A DNA stretch of 64,000 nt from Gammaproteobacteria bacterium (GCA_041395445.1 JAWLAO010000001.1:124001-188000), one strand, 5' to 3'; counted from the stretch's first letter, positions 53,524-63,146 are shown. Notes: generated by a model from the letters alone, not told the origin. Numbers and translations: made by a program.

Positions 53524-55842
53524 TTACTCAAAACCATTCATAAATATCAAGTCATTTAAAACACCAGATAATACAAACGATCCTCTTCCCATAGTCCCTA
53601 CAATTAGCTTATCATTATCCGAGTGATACATTAACTCATAAACCAATGCGTTAGGCATGTTAGTGCCTAGAACAGACCATGAGCTGTAATTAGTAGATTC
53701 TTTTGAAATATAGACGCCTTTATCAGCTCCAACAGCCACCCCATTGTCACTTCCATTGCTATCAGTTAAAAATTCAATCGAACGGAATCTTCCGAAATTT
53801 GACAATGAACCTGTAATATCAGTCCAATTAGCTCCTGTATTAATTGTATGTAACACCCTGAGATTTTCAATAATAAATGCCTCTGTCGGGTCAGAAGGGT
53901 TAACAATAACACCTTGGATTAAATCATTAGGAGTAAAAACATGATTCAACGACCCATTTGATACTGTTCTTACAAACACTCCATCACTACCATCCGATCC
54001 ATCGTAACAGCTTCCTTGACATCCTCCAATATATAATATATCTTCATTACCTGCTGCACCATAAGCAATATTGTTTCTTCCTGTGCCTACTGTAAAAATT
54101 CCGGGTCCAACCTCTGTCACAGTATCCCCTTTGTCCAAAGATTCGTATACTGAATTACCAGCTCCTATGATTAGTCTGTTCCCATTTAAATTATTAATTG
54201 ATAAGGGAGTAACAAATTGAGCAGAAATCGGGTCACCTCCATTAAGGACTATCAAAGATGGATAATCTATGCTGATAAAATTATTATTATTATCATAGGT
54301 TATTCTCCTCAATACTTGTAAGTTCTGAAAACTGACATATCTTATCGACTGACTTACACCAGATAATGATAGTGTGTCCACCACAACATCGCCTCCATCT
54401 CCGCCACTAATCACAGACCAACTTCCGCTGTTAAATGTATCTTGTCTGCTTGTGCCATTATCTTGATTACCACTCAATGTTATGTTTGATGTTGTATCAA
54501 ACGCCATATCATGTTGTTCGGTTACTCTAAGGTTTCCGTTAATTGAGACCCAATCACCGCTGGAATTAGTAGGATTCGTTCTTCGATAAATCCCGCCATC
54601 ATCAGACTCCAGAAGGTTTCCTTGAAAATCAAATTGCATATCTCTTGAGTCTGCATGAGGAGAGCTATTACTAGCAGTTCCTGAATGTGTCAACGGTGCC
54701 CATTGAAAACCAGGGCTTTGAGAGGCATCACCTCTAAAAAGTCTTCCTGAATAAGTATTTGCACCGATTGAATTCGGAAAAGATGGTGATGTTCCAGAAG
54801 CTGGCTGTCTATCTCCTCCAACGTAAACAATATTATTATTAGATGGATCTGCAACTAATGAAAAGTGCAATCCGCCTTGCCCACCGGGGTGAATACCTTC
54901 CATTGTTCCCGATTCATTTGTTTCAGGAATATCCATTGCAGTCCATGTTGATGCTCCATTATCCGAACGAAATACACCTGCAAGCTTTCCCTGACAAGCC
55001 ATGCCAGCAAAAACAATATCACTAGTGGATCCCACTGAAATCTTATAATGGCAAGTATCAGATCCAACGACAGTATCCATTGCTATATCACTGACTTTTA
55101 TCCAGCTACTACCACTATCTATAGATTTGTAAATACCACTCACTGCCCCTGGCGAACAAACTCCTCCATATGTATTGACACCCGCATACAAGATACTATT
55201 ATCGTGAGGATCAACTACCATACCAGTAGTGTTACCTAGGTTCATAGTATGAGACCAATTAGTTCCTCCATTTGTGGATTTAAAAATCCCAATATTTCCA
55301 CATGTATATGAGTCTGCAACATCCACCGCAGTGACAAACGTAGAGCCGTTTGCATAGACATTAATAATATTTTTCCCTGACATACCATTTACGGGGAACC
55401 ATGTATTACCTCCGTCAATTGTCTTGATTAACCCTTCTCTACTACCGCCAACACTTCCTAAACTACTTTTTCGTCCAAATGATGCAACTAATGTTTGAAA
55501 GCTGACATCTGAAAAATCAAATACTATATCAGTCATTGATAAAGAGTTCTGGTTATCGGTTAATGGCATCCAGTCTGGACTCAAATCCATTGCACTTGAG
55601 GTCTTCCAAACCCCTCCATTTACTGTCGCAACATAAATAATATTTTCATTGGTAGGGTGTGTTGCAATCCCGTGAATCGCGCCAATAACAGGAGTATCAG
55701 GCATCCCTTCAGATTGACCATACAAGAGTGGTCCCGGACCAAGACTCTGCCAGTCCTGCGCTAAAGCACTCCCAATAAAAAATAATCCAAGTATTAAGCA
55801 TTTACTGCTTAAGTTATGCCTGTTTTTTATACATTTAATCAC
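53524..55842 (-). CDS. Secreted beta-propeller (BNR/Ycf48-like) protein with GFE tail
   Basis: Exported protein of 772 residues with signal peptide (about 14-28, ending ALA). From residue ~50 it carries BNR/Asp-box-like repeats typical of sialidase or Ycf48/VPS10-type propellers (KTIDGGNTWFPV, KSTNGGTNWSHT, KSIDSGSSWIKV, RSDNGASTWTAM, SLDKGDTVTEV). The end is LNDLIFMNGFE, the same type of C-terminal ending as the protein at 27.1-30.0 kb. Enzymatic function is unknown. Its promoter region (55843-55991) is shared with the divergent next gene. Confidence 0.72.
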   Translation of the reverse strand: MIKCIKNRHNLSSKCLILGLFFIGSALAQDWQSLGPGPLLYGQSEGMPDTPVIGAIHGIATHPTNENIIYVATVNGGVWKTSSAMDLSPDWMPLTDNQNSLSMTDIVFDFSDVSFQTLVASFGRKSSLGSVGGSREGLIKTIDGGNTWFPVNGMSGKNIINVYANGSTFVTAVDVADSYTCGNIGIFKSTNGGTNWSHTMNLGNTTGMVVDPHDNSILYAGVNTYGGVCSPGAVSGIYKSIDSGSSWIKVSDIAMDTVVGSDTCHYKISVGSTSDIVFAGMACQGKLAGVFRSDNGASTWTAMDIPETNESGTMEGIHPGGQGGLHFSLVADPSNNNIVYVGGDRQPASGTSPSFPNSIGANTYSGRLFRGDASQSPGFQWAPLTHSGTASNSSPHADSRDMQFDFQGNLLESDDGGIYRRTNPTNSSGDWVSINGNLRVTEQHDMAFDTTSNITLSGNQDNGTSRQDTFNSGSWSVISGGDGGDVVVDTLSLSGVSQSIRYVSFQNLQVLRRITYDNNNNFISIDYPSLIVLNGGDPISAQFVTPLSINNLNGNRLIIGAGNSVYESLDKGDTVTEVGPGIFTVGTGRNNIAYGAAGNEDILYIGGCQGSCYDGSDGSDGVFVRTVSNGSLNHVFTPNDLIQGVIVNPSDPTEAFIIENLRVLHTINTGANWTDITGSLSNFGRFRSIEFLTDSNGSDNGVAVGADKGVYISKESTNYSSWSVLGTNMPNALVYELMYHSDNDKLIVGTMGRGSFVLSGVLNDLIFMNGFE

Positions 55843-55991
55843 TGTTAATCACCACTATTTTCAAAGCATAAACAATCCTACTATAAAATGTAAAAAAAAT
55901 ATAGTAGAATTCAAACTAGGTTACGTTGATTACTGTTGTTTTTATCGAAAAACATGTGTACCGCAATTAGATAACATATTGGTGAACAAAA

Positions 55992-56927
55992 ATGTATAAA
56001 TTGATTTACTTTATTGGGTTTACAACACTTCTCCTTACTTCAAACTCATTTTCATTTGAGCTTTTCAAAGGTGTGATTCTTGATAAGGAATCATCACAAA
56101 TTTTAATTGCTAGTCCTGAAAATGGAATTAAGTCAATTGATGCAAGCACCGGCAACGTGAATTGGAAAAGTGATTCGGCTGATATACCTATTGCTGTTAT
56201 TGATTCAAAGATACTAACTCAGAAATCAAGTAAAAACCTAAAGTTTCTAGCAATTTCAACGTTATCTATGACTGGTCAAACATTGCAAATAAAAGAACTT
56301 CAGCTTCCGCAAGATGTAAGTTCGCAAGTTCAAGATACAATTCATTCAAAATTCAACCTAACCGCTTATCCAACTTTCGATAACATAAGCAATACATACA
56401 GTTATGACTTTCAATGGAGTTTTTTCGAACAAAAAATACAAGGCATGATGGCAGAAGAAATTACACCGCCTACACAAATTTTTGGCTCTGTTGTGATTGA
56501 TGATATTAACAGTTTGGAATTAGCTAGCGTAAAACCAATGTCCAGTAGAATGGTTAAACAAAATATTCATGTTGAATCAGATAATCTCATCCCAGCGGTT
56601 GTAGGTCGGAAGTTTAAAAGTATCTCTGGAGACTATGTATTAGTAAGTAATCAGGATAGCGATAACGCCAAATGGGATAATTATATATGGACGATTTATT
56701 CTGTTTCTGGACAAGTATTAGGCAGTATTATGAATCATTCTTCTTTTAGACCTTTCGAAGTCATTGGTGAGCAATTAGTGTTTGTTGATTTGCCATCAGT
56801 TCGATTGATAAATAACCAATATGAGACTGTACCTTTATCAGTTAAATCTTACTCACTAACCAACTCCTCGTTGAATTGGACAAAAGAAATACGAGATTTT
56901 AGTTATAAAGGTCCATACCCTCACTAA
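55992..56927 (+). CDS. Exported protein with PQQ-like repeat
   Basis: Protein of 311 residues with signal peptide (about 1-21). The early segment GIKSIDASTGNVNWKSD has the PQQ-propeller repeat pattern (xxLDAxTGxxxW), and a second weak repeat is TNSSLNWTKEI near the end. No catalytic feature. Divergent from the secreted repeat protein. Downstream 56928-57184 has no gene. Confidence 0.5.
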   Translation: MYKLIYFIGFTTLLLTSNSFSFELFKGVILDKESSQILIASPENGIKSIDASTGNVNWKSDSADIPIAVIDSKILTQKSSKNLKFLAISTLSMTGQTLQIKELQLPQDVSSQVQDTIHSKFNLTAYPTFDNISNTYSYDFQWSFFEQKIQGMMAEEITPPTQIFGSVVIDDINSLELASVKPMSSRMVKQNIHVESDNLIPAVVGRKFKSISGDYVLVSNQDSDNAKWDNYIWTIYSVSGQVLGSIMNHSSFRPFEVIGEQLVFVDLPSVRLINNQYETVPLSVKSYSLTNSSLNWTKEIRDFSYKGPYPH

Positions 56928-57184
56928 AAATTTATCGAGCATCTTTGTTACATTTATGAAAACATGGAAAAGCTTTTCAATCGATAATTTGAGTATCTTT
57001 TACTGACAATTTAAGCATTATCAAATACACAGTTTTTTTGTAATGCTTTTGTAGCATTCAGTTTCTAATTTTCAGATTATCGACTTTTAATTCTACAAAT
57101 CTTTATGGAAATTCATAAAAAATATATAATGTTACACTAGTAACTCATTCCATAATTTACCGGAAAAACCCAAACACCAATTCA

Positions 57185-57919
57185 ATGGTTCTAAAACTCA
57201 CAAAAATAATTACCGAAAAGCTAAAAGTGTCTTTTCTGGATTTGTTACCAATAATTTTCGTTGTGTTATTTTTTCAGATTGTTGTTTTACATCAACCATT
57301 TCCAAACCTTACAGAAATTTTAATCGGACTCATTTTTGTTGTCGTTGGGTTGATGCTTTTTGTGGAAGGACTTGAGTTAGGATTGTTTCCAATTGGTGAG
57401 AATTTATCCTATGCATTAGCCAAAAAAGGCAGTTTGTTTTGGTTATTATCCTTTTCATTCTTACTGAGCTTTTCTACAACAATTGCAGAACCTGCATTGA
57501 TAGCTGTCTCTAAAGAAGCTGCAGAAATTGCTGTCCAGGCCAATCTCATTAGTGCAGAAAATGAATCAAGCTATGCAATGGGTCTGAGGTTATCAGTAGC
57601 TGTATCTGTTGGTTTGGCAATTTTAATTGGAATTTGGAGAATTATTAAAGGTTGGAAAATTTATTATTTGATTATCGGTGGCTACGTTCTGGTAATCCTG
57701 ATGACTGTTTTCGCTCCGGATGAAATCATAGGAATTGCCTATGATGCCGGCGGTGTAACGACCTCAACCATTACGGTTCCTTTAGTAACTGCTCTTGGTG
57801 TTGGATTAGCAAGCATTATTGATGGCAGAAGTCCGCTAACTGACGGCTTTGGCTTAATAGCTTTTGCTTCATTATTACCAATGATATTTGTAATGGGTTA
57901 TGGGATGGTTATTTTTTAG
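57185..57919 (+). CDS. DUF1538 membrane protein, first of a pair
   Basis: Integral membrane protein of 244 residues with about seven hydrophobic helices. It has the DUF1538 landmarks VVGLMLFVEGLELGLFP, FSTTIAEPAL and YDAGGVTTSTITVPLVTALGVG with a C-terminal GFGLIAFASLLPMIFVMGYG. DUF1538 is proposed to be a transporter, but the substrate is unknown. It is followed four bases later by a paralogue, then by a PII-like and a CBS protein, which suggests a heteromeric or regulated transporter. Confidence 0.88.
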   Translation: MVLKLTKIITEKLKVSFLDLLPIIFVVLFFQIVVLHQPFPNLTEILIGLIFVVVGLMLFVEGLELGLFPIGENLSYALAKKGSLFWLLSFSFLLSFSTTIAEPALIAVSKEAAEIAVQANLISAENESSYAMGLRLSVAVSVGLAILIGIWRIIKGWKIYYLIIGGYVLVILMTVFAPDEIIGIAYDAGGVTTSTITVPLVTALGVGLASIIDGRSPLTDGFGLIAFASLLPMIFVMGYGMVIF

Positions 57920-57923
57920 AATT

Positions 57924-58703
57924 ATGTTGATTCAAGAACTTGCCAATACATTTGTTAATACAATTAAGGATGTCGCATCTATAGTGACACTCATTGCTGT
58001 TTTTCAAATTTTTGTAATTAAGAAATCCATACCCAACCTCGGCAGAGTTTTATTTGGTGTCATTTTAGTCATCATTGGTTTGACATTCTTTCTGATTGGT
58101 TTGGAGAAAGCTCTATTTCCCGTTGGAGAACTCATGGCGAAACAGCTTTCATCTCCCGAGTTTCTGAAAGACCACTATTCCGGTTCGCTGACAGATTGGC
58201 AGGCTTACTACTGGATTTATATTTTTGCAGCTCTGATTGGTTTCTCAACCACTATTGCTGAACCTTCACTCTATGCTGTTGCAGTTAAAGCGAATGAAGT
58301 TTCAGGAGGAACAATAGGAACATTCTATCTTCGGTTTGTAGTGGCTATAGGGGTAGCACTTGCACTAGCTGTTGGAACATATCGTATTGTTGTTGGTGGC
58401 TCATTGGCCACATACATAATGGTTGGGTACATTGTAGTTATTATTCAAACCATTTTTGTCAAAAAGGATATCGTAGCACTTGCTTATGATTCCGGTGGAG
58501 TTACCACCTCGACAGTTACTGTGCCGATTGTGGCTGCATTAGGTTTAGGGCTTGCTTCAGTCGTACCCGGGAGAAATCCTGCTTTAGATGGCTTTGGCTT
58601 AATTGCTTTTGCCAGTGTTTTTCCGATGATTACGGTTTTGGGGTATGCACAGATAATTGACTTAATCACATATATTAGTAAAATTAAAAAAAGCGGAAAA
58701 TAG
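57924..58703 (+). CDS. DUF1538 membrane protein, second of a pair
   Basis: Paralogue of the preceding protein, about 260 residues with the same layout: IIGLTFFLIGLEKALFPVGE, FSTTIAEPSL, YDSGGVTTSTVTVPIVAALGLGLASV and DGFGLIAFASVFPMITVLGYAQ. ATG 57924 is preferred over the overlapping 57900 start, which would add eight residues. Shared inner motifs (TTIAEP; DSGGVTTST) in both halves suggest that each protein contributes one side of a pseudo-symmetric pore; this is inference. Confidence 0.88.
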   Translation: MLIQELANTFVNTIKDVASIVTLIAVFQIFVIKKSIPNLGRVLFGVILVIIGLTFFLIGLEKALFPVGELMAKQLSSPEFLKDHYSGSLTDWQAYYWIYIFAALIGFSTTIAEPSLYAVAVKANEVSGGTIGTFYLRFVVAIGVALALAVGTYRIVVGGSLATYIMVGYIVVIIQTIFVKKDIVALAYDSGGVTTSTVTVPIVAALGLGLASVVPGRNPALDGFGLIAFASVFPMITVLGYAQIIDLITYISKIKKSGK

Positions 58704-58707
58704 ACTT

Positions 58708-59052
58708 ATGAAATTTAATTTAATTGTTGCATTAGTAGATCCGAGTATTACTGAAAAAGTTGTAAAAACGGCTAAAGACTCAGGAGCTACCGGCGATGTA
58801 ATTATTCAGGGGAAAGGTTCTGGCATTGATTCTTCGAGCTTTTTGGGTCTTTCAATCAGAGATAAAACAGATATTGTTTTACTAATTGTGGAAGAACATC
58901 ACACAAAGAAAATCATGGATACAGTCTCCGAAGAATGTAATATAGAAGATCCCGGTAATGGCGTATTGATTGCACTCAATATTGACAAGGTTGCCGGTTT
59001 TTCAAACCAAATAAAAGCAATCCGGGAAAATCTTAAAACCGAACAACTATAA
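58708..59052 (+). CDS. PII-like signalling protein
   Basis: Cytoplasmic protein of 114 residues with the ferredoxin-like PII fold (KFNLIVALVDPSITEKVVKTAKDSGATGDVIIQGKG; GNGVLIALNIDKVAG at the C terminus). The T-loop (about 40-55) reads GIDSSSFLGLSIRDKTD and has no tyrosine at the usual uridylylation point, so control by nucleotide or anion binding rather than UMP addition is more likely. Co-translated with the DUF1538 genes (five-base gap). Confidence 0.85.
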   Translation: MKFNLIVALVDPSITEKVVKTAKDSGATGDVIIQGKGSGIDSSSFLGLSIRDKTDIVLLIVEEHHTKKIMDTVSEECNIEDPGNGVLIALNIDKVAGFSNQIKAIRENLKTEQL

Positions 59053-59060
59053 AACTCATT

Positions 59061-59459
59061 ATGGAAACTTATACTCAAATAAAAGATATAGCATCGGATC
59101 AACTATTTTATATTGATGGACTAGCAAGTGTCAGAGATGCAGTCAAATTGATGAAAGAGAAAAAGGTCAACGCGTTAATAATACAGAAAAGAAATCAATC
59201 TGATGCCAATGGCATTGTAACTGTTAGTGATATTATTCACGGTGTTATTGTACCCGGCAAAACATTGGATGAAGTGAGTGTTTATGAAATCATGACTAAA
59301 CCGGTATTTGCAATTCCTTCACATTTAAATATCCGCTATGTTCCTCGGCTCATGAATAATTACAACATCAGAATTGCTCCAATCGAGGAAAATGGTAAAT
59401 ACATCGGAATAATCGACTATACCAAATTTCTCTTTAATGCACTTGACGAGAGTAAATAA
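59061..59459 (+). CDS. CBS-domain-pair protein
   Basis: Small cytoplasmic protein of 132 residues made of one CBS pair: first CBS about 1-62 (SVRDAVKLMKEKKVNALII), second about 75-130 (YEIMTKPVFAIPSHLNIRYVPRLM ... IGIIDYTKFLFN). CBS pairs bind adenosine nucleotides and act as energy sensors. It ends the DUF1538-DUF1538-PII-CBS unit and probably modulates it. Its stop is close to the convergent M28 peptidase stop. Confidence 0.86.
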   Translation: METYTQIKDIASDQLFYIDGLASVRDAVKLMKEKKVNALIIQKRNQSDANGIVTVSDIIHGVIVPGKTLDEVSVYEIMTKPVFAIPSHLNIRYVPRLMNNYNIRIAPIEENGKYIGIIDYTKFLFNALDESK

Positions 59460-59473
59460 TACATTTACTTTTT
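59451..59473 (+). terminator. Terminator of the DUF1538 unit
   Basis: AGTAAAT (59451-59457) pairs with ATTTACT (59463-59469), followed by TTTT. It overlaps the CBS gene's stop region and lies inside the convergent M28 stop. Confidence 0.7.
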
Positions 59474-61762
59474 GATTGGCAAATTCTGTTTAGTGACAAT
59501 CGAATCACTAGCGACAAATGGTTTAGGCATAAACTCTTCAGGTCTTTGCGGCAAATTAAATTTCTCAATCAGTCCCGGAGTTAGTTCGTACAATGATAAG
59601 TCTATATCAGAGTCTGAGCTCGCAACCATATTCACTTCAAAGAAAGACTCTTGATTTGCGTATATTCTTAACAATCTTGATTGTTGCTGATATTTCTTTT
59701 CATTAGAGATATTACTTTTCTCACCATTGATAGATAGTTGATAAATGACAACTTCATTATTTGTTATCAAATTCATACGATTGACCTCTTTCCCAGACTG
59801 AATCAAAAATTTGATATTTCTTTTTCCATCTAGGGTCGTATCATTCAAAATTTCCACGTTTGCAACAGGAATGTGTCTATTTTCTGTATAAGCCACGTGT
59901 TTCGCCCACAACCACTGATGAGTAATAAATTCTTTAAACCCTTCTTCTGTTAGTACATTCTCAGTGAAAAACTGGTTGGTCCATTTATCAGTTTTATAAT
60001 CATGGGTGTAATAATAGGATTTCTGTGTTTTCTCGTCTTGGAAATAATACAAGCTATCAGGAAGTGGTCTGTCTTTATTAAATGATGCTTGAGTTTCTGC
60101 AAAAATATAAATCGCCAATGGGATAAAAACAAAAACAAATCTATTGACCTCAATTGTATTTTTATCAAACAAAACCGGCAGATAAACTGACAAAATCATT
60201 ACCAGCAATACACCGACAAAAGGTAATGTTGAGAGTCCTAAAGCAACCGGAAGTTGAACTATCAAAGGAACAAATATCACTATCGAAGGAATTACCAATA
60301 GAAGAACCAAATAATTACTCAACCTGTTAAAGAAAACTCGAACTGCAAGAATTAAAGTTCCTGTCAGCCCAAGAAGAATAAAAAAGTGAGCACCGGTTAA
60401 ATAGATACTAAAAAGTAAAATAATAATCTGCCAAATTAATATCGGCGCAATCATAAGCTCGATTGAATTAAATTTTTCGCGAGCATAGGAATACAAAAAA
60501 TAATTTGTACTGAATGCCACCAAACAAAAGAACAGAATATACCAATAACCGTTGTAGGTAAATTCTTGCATGATTTCTGAATAATGAGGATGCAACCAAT
60601 AAAGAAATTTCAATAATGCAAAGCAGATAAATAAAACCATAATTATCGACTTGAGAAACGGCAATGTTGCTGAAAGAATCCTCTTCGGATTGGCTAAACC
60701 TTTTTTTACAGTTACAAGAACAACACTCAAAAATAGCAATAAACTGACAAGACTCAATGAAACTGCCCAGGAAAAGGGATAGGAAATCGTCTTCAAAAAC
60801 GGTAATTGAAAATAAACCATATCTCCATCTGTACGAATATGTGTCAAATCTGTTATTGATAATTCTTGCAGAATCGGCACTAAATATGAAGCCTGATGAG
60901 CTAAAGAGTTTAACGAAAGGTTATCACTATTATCCCTGGGAGTGTGATAGTCGAAATGGTTATCTATAAAGGCAAAATTATAACCTTGAATATCGTGATC
61001 ACGACGAAAAACAGTTAAATCGGTATCATTCGGAAGGAGTTTATAAATGCTGTACGCTAAAGAATTGGAATTTGGATATTGAACTTGTGACTGATTAAAA
61101 AGATCCAGAAGTTTCGCATTACCCTGATTGGTTTCCATAAACATAAAAGCCGGTCCTGCGGTTCCGCGAGCTTCAAAATTCATGACAATTTTTACATCAC
61201 TCATCCATCTGTGTTTATCAGCAAATGCCTTTGCACCCAGTAATCCGATTTCTTCTGCATCAGTGATAAGGATAATAATATCATTATGTCTTTCGCTGCT
61301 ACTTTGTAATATCGTTCTGATTCCCTCCAGAATCACTGACACACCGGAACCGGCATCAGCAGCGCCAAATGATTGATAGGGAACGGAGTCATAGTGCGAC
61401 ATTACAAGTATCGCATCCGTACTCGGAGCTGAACTATTAGCAGGAACACGAGCAATGACGTTAGTCACAGAAGAATATACATTTTGCTCATTGAGCACCG
61501 GCTCAGTTTGAGTTTCAACCTGCAAACCCAATGTCTCAAGTTCTGAAATAATATACTCTCTGACAACTTCATGATTAGGTGACCCTACATAATGCGGTTC
61601 TTTGCTTATATTTCTGTTGATTGCGACCGCATTTTGCATTTTGAAACCACTTGTAAGTTGAGTTTCCTGACTTAATTTTCTAGGTTGACTCAACCATATT
61701 GACAGAAATGAAAAGATTGCTATGACGATAAGCACAATGTGATTACTATATTTTTTGAACAT
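59465..61762 (-). CDS. M28 family membrane metallopeptidase
   Basis: Exopeptidase-type zinc protease of 765 residues with a short N-terminal anchor (about 8-27), a periplasmic M28 domain (about 50-310) and a C-terminal part with about eight membrane helices (about 330-570), then a soluble end. M28 features are MSHYDSVP (zinc His), ADAGSGV (bridging Asp) and DAEEIGLLG (catalytic and zinc Glu). The layout is like the Fxna/ER aminopeptidase group. Translation is coupled to the upstream SLT gene (its ATG shares a base with that gene's stop). Confidence 0.9.
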   Translation of the reverse strand: MFKKYSNHIVLIVIAIFSFLSIWLSQPRKLSQETQLTSGFKMQNAVAINRNISKEPHYVGSPNHEVVREYIISELETLGLQVETQTEPVLNEQNVYSSVTNVIARVPANSSAPSTDAILVMSHYDSVPYQSFGAADAGSGVSVILEGIRTILQSSSERHNDIIILITDAEEIGLLGAKAFADKHRWMSDVKIVMNFEARGTAGPAFMFMETNQGNAKLLDLFNQSQVQYPNSNSLAYSIYKLLPNDTDLTVFRRDHDIQGYNFAFIDNHFDYHTPRDNSDNLSLNSLAHQASYLVPILQELSITDLTHIRTDGDMVYFQLPFLKTISYPFSWAVSLSLVSLLLFLSVVLVTVKKGLANPKRILSATLPFLKSIIMVLFICFALLKFLYWLHPHYSEIMQEFTYNGYWYILFFCLVAFSTNYFLYSYAREKFNSIELMIAPILIWQIIILLFSIYLTGAHFFILLGLTGTLILAVRVFFNRLSNYLVLLLVIPSIVIFVPLIVQLPVALGLSTLPFVGVLLVMILSVYLPVLFDKNTIEVNRFVFVFIPLAIYIFAETQASFNKDRPLPDSLYYFQDEKTQKSYYYTHDYKTDKWTNQFFTENVLTEEGFKEFITHQWLWAKHVAYTENRHIPVANVEILNDTTLDGKRNIKFLIQSGKEVNRMNLITNNEVVIYQLSINGEKSNISNEKKYQQQSRLLRIYANQESFFEVNMVASSDSDIDLSLYELTPGLIEKFNLPQRPEEFMPKPFVASDSIVTKQNLPIKK

Positions 61763-62406
61763 TATTGACAGTTTTTAAGTTGAGTTGAGTAAGTTTTTGC
61801 TGTGTTATCAACTCGTCGAGCTGTTTCCAACAACCATTTTTTATTTTTAAAAGTCTTTCTTTGAAAGCCACCTTGCCCTTCATGATAAGCAAGGTATTGA
61901 TTGTAAGCATCCCATTTTGATACACCTGTAATGCTATGAGTCTTGAATGTGTACCAACCTATAAAGTCTATGGCATCCTTAAAGCTATCCCTGTCAGCGC
62001 CGTTATTACCACTTTCATCAATGTATTGCTCCCAGGTTTCATCCAATACCTGTGCATATCCAAAAGCCGAAGATTGTCTGGTCCAAGGAATAAAACCGAG
62101 TAGTTTTTTTCGTTTCGGCTTCGCATCATGTTTAAATGATGATTCCTGCTTGAGTATTGCCATCTGAACTTGAACTGGTGTTCCCCATTTCTTAGCAGAT
62201 TTCTTTGCGTGTTTATACCACCTGCTCTTTTCGTCAAATATTGTGCAAATATTATCAAGGCTGGATGGTGGTTTTTTGGCACAGGAACTGATCGAAGAAA
62301 TAATTAACAAAGTTAGAATAACAGTAAACCAAAACACTTCTATTTTGAAAAGTTGAGTTAGCTTTTCTGTAGAAAAAATCAGACTTAGATTCCCCGATAA
62401 ATACAA
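61762..62406 (-). CDS. SLT-domain lytic transglycosylase-like lipoprotein
   Basis: Protein of 214 residues with a hydrophobic segment and lipobox SISSC (about residue 42). The soluble domain has the lysozyme-like pattern of SLT proteins: MAILKQESSFKHDA with the candidate catalytic Glu, SAFGYAQVLDETWEQY, and YNQYLAYHEGQGGF at the end. It is expected to cleave peptidoglycan glycosidic bonds. The start overlaps the end of queD; a later start is possible because the lipobox is unusually far in. Next gene is the M28 peptidase. Confidence 0.8.
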   Translation of the reverse strand: MYLSGNLSLIFSTEKLTQLFKIEVFWFTVILTLLIISSISSCAKKPPSSLDNICTIFDEKSRWYKHAKKSAKKWGTPVQVQMAILKQESSFKHDAKPKRKKLLGFIPWTRQSSAFGYAQVLDETWEQYIDESGNNGADRDSFKDAIDFIGWYTFKTHSITGVSKWDAYNQYLAYHEGQGGFQRKTFKNKKWLLETARRVDNTAKTYSTQLKNCQ

Positions 62407-62741
62407 CCCGAATTACAAGTTTCACAAACTTCAACTTGAGAAAGATTTGGTAACTCAGGTTTTAACTTTTCCCAAATCCATAAACATATATTTTCGCTGG
62501 TTGGGTTTTCCAAGCCATCTATATGATTAAGACAATTGTGATCCAATAGGTGATATATTGGTTTAAACGCAGTTTTTATATCAGCAAAATCCATAACCCA
62601 TCCGGATTGCCCATCAACCTTGTCTGCAACGCTGATAATAATATTGATTGAGTGGCCATGCAATCGACCACACTTGTGACCATCAGGAACATTAGGCAGC
62701 CAGTGAGCTGATTCAACCGTAAATTTCTTGTAAATTTCCAT
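62385..62741 (-). CDS. queD: 6-carboxy-5,6,7,8-tetrahydropterin synthase
   Basis: Zinc enzyme of queuosine (7-deazaguanine) biosynthesis, 118 residues. Visible features are FTVESAHWLP and GRLHGHSINI (zinc histidines), KCG with the catalytic cysteine near residue 24, DFADIKTAFKPIYHLLDHNCLN and PTSENICLWIWEKLKP. It follows fur by six bases and is probably in the same transcript. Confidence 0.95.
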   Translation of the reverse strand: MEIYKKFTVESAHWLPNVPDGHKCGRLHGHSINIIISVADKVDGQSGWVMDFADIKTAFKPIYHLLDHNCLNHIDGLENPTSENICLWIWEKLKPELPNLSQVEVCETCNSGCIYRGI

Positions 62742-62747
62742 AAAGTA

Positions 62748-63146
62748 TTATAATTTTTTCACGTACAAAACCATGCTATGATCAACGAGTTCATAACCAT
62801 ATTTTTTCGCTAATTTTTCCTGAAGCGCTTCAATTTCTTCATCATAAAACTCTTTCACTTCACCACTTTCAACATCCACCATGTGATCATGATGCTCACC
62901 TGTATCCAATTCATAAACAGCCTGACCATTCTCAAACTGATGTTTTATAACCAGACCGGCTTCTTCAAACTGATTTAGAACTCGGTAAATTGTTGCCAAA
63001 CCAATTTCACTACTGCTGGTTCTTATCTGCGTGAATAATTCATCTGCTGAAAAATGTTTACCAACATTTTTTTCCAAAAATTCCAAAACCTGAAGTCGTG
63101 GGAGTGTTACTTTTAACCCTGCTTCTTTAATATTTTCGCCTTTCAT
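62748..63146 (-). CDS. fur: Ferric uptake regulator Fur
   Basis: Iron-responsive repressor of 132 residues. DNA-binding winged helix (about 1-82) with SSEIGLATIYRVLNQFEEAGLV; dimerisation and metal domain with GEHHDHMVDVESGEV and YGYELVDHSMVLYV. The CxxC structural zinc site is replaced by VDVESGEV, as in the Pseudomonas-type Fur. Divergent from bamE, the order known in many Gammaproteobacteria. Confidence 0.97.
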   Translation of the reverse strand: MKGENIKEAGLKVTLPRLQVLEFLEKNVGKHFSADELFTQIRTSSSEIGLATIYRVLNQFEEAGLVIKHQFENGQAVYELDTGEHHDHMVDVESGEVKEFYDEEIEALQEKLAKKYGYELVDHSMVLYVKKL

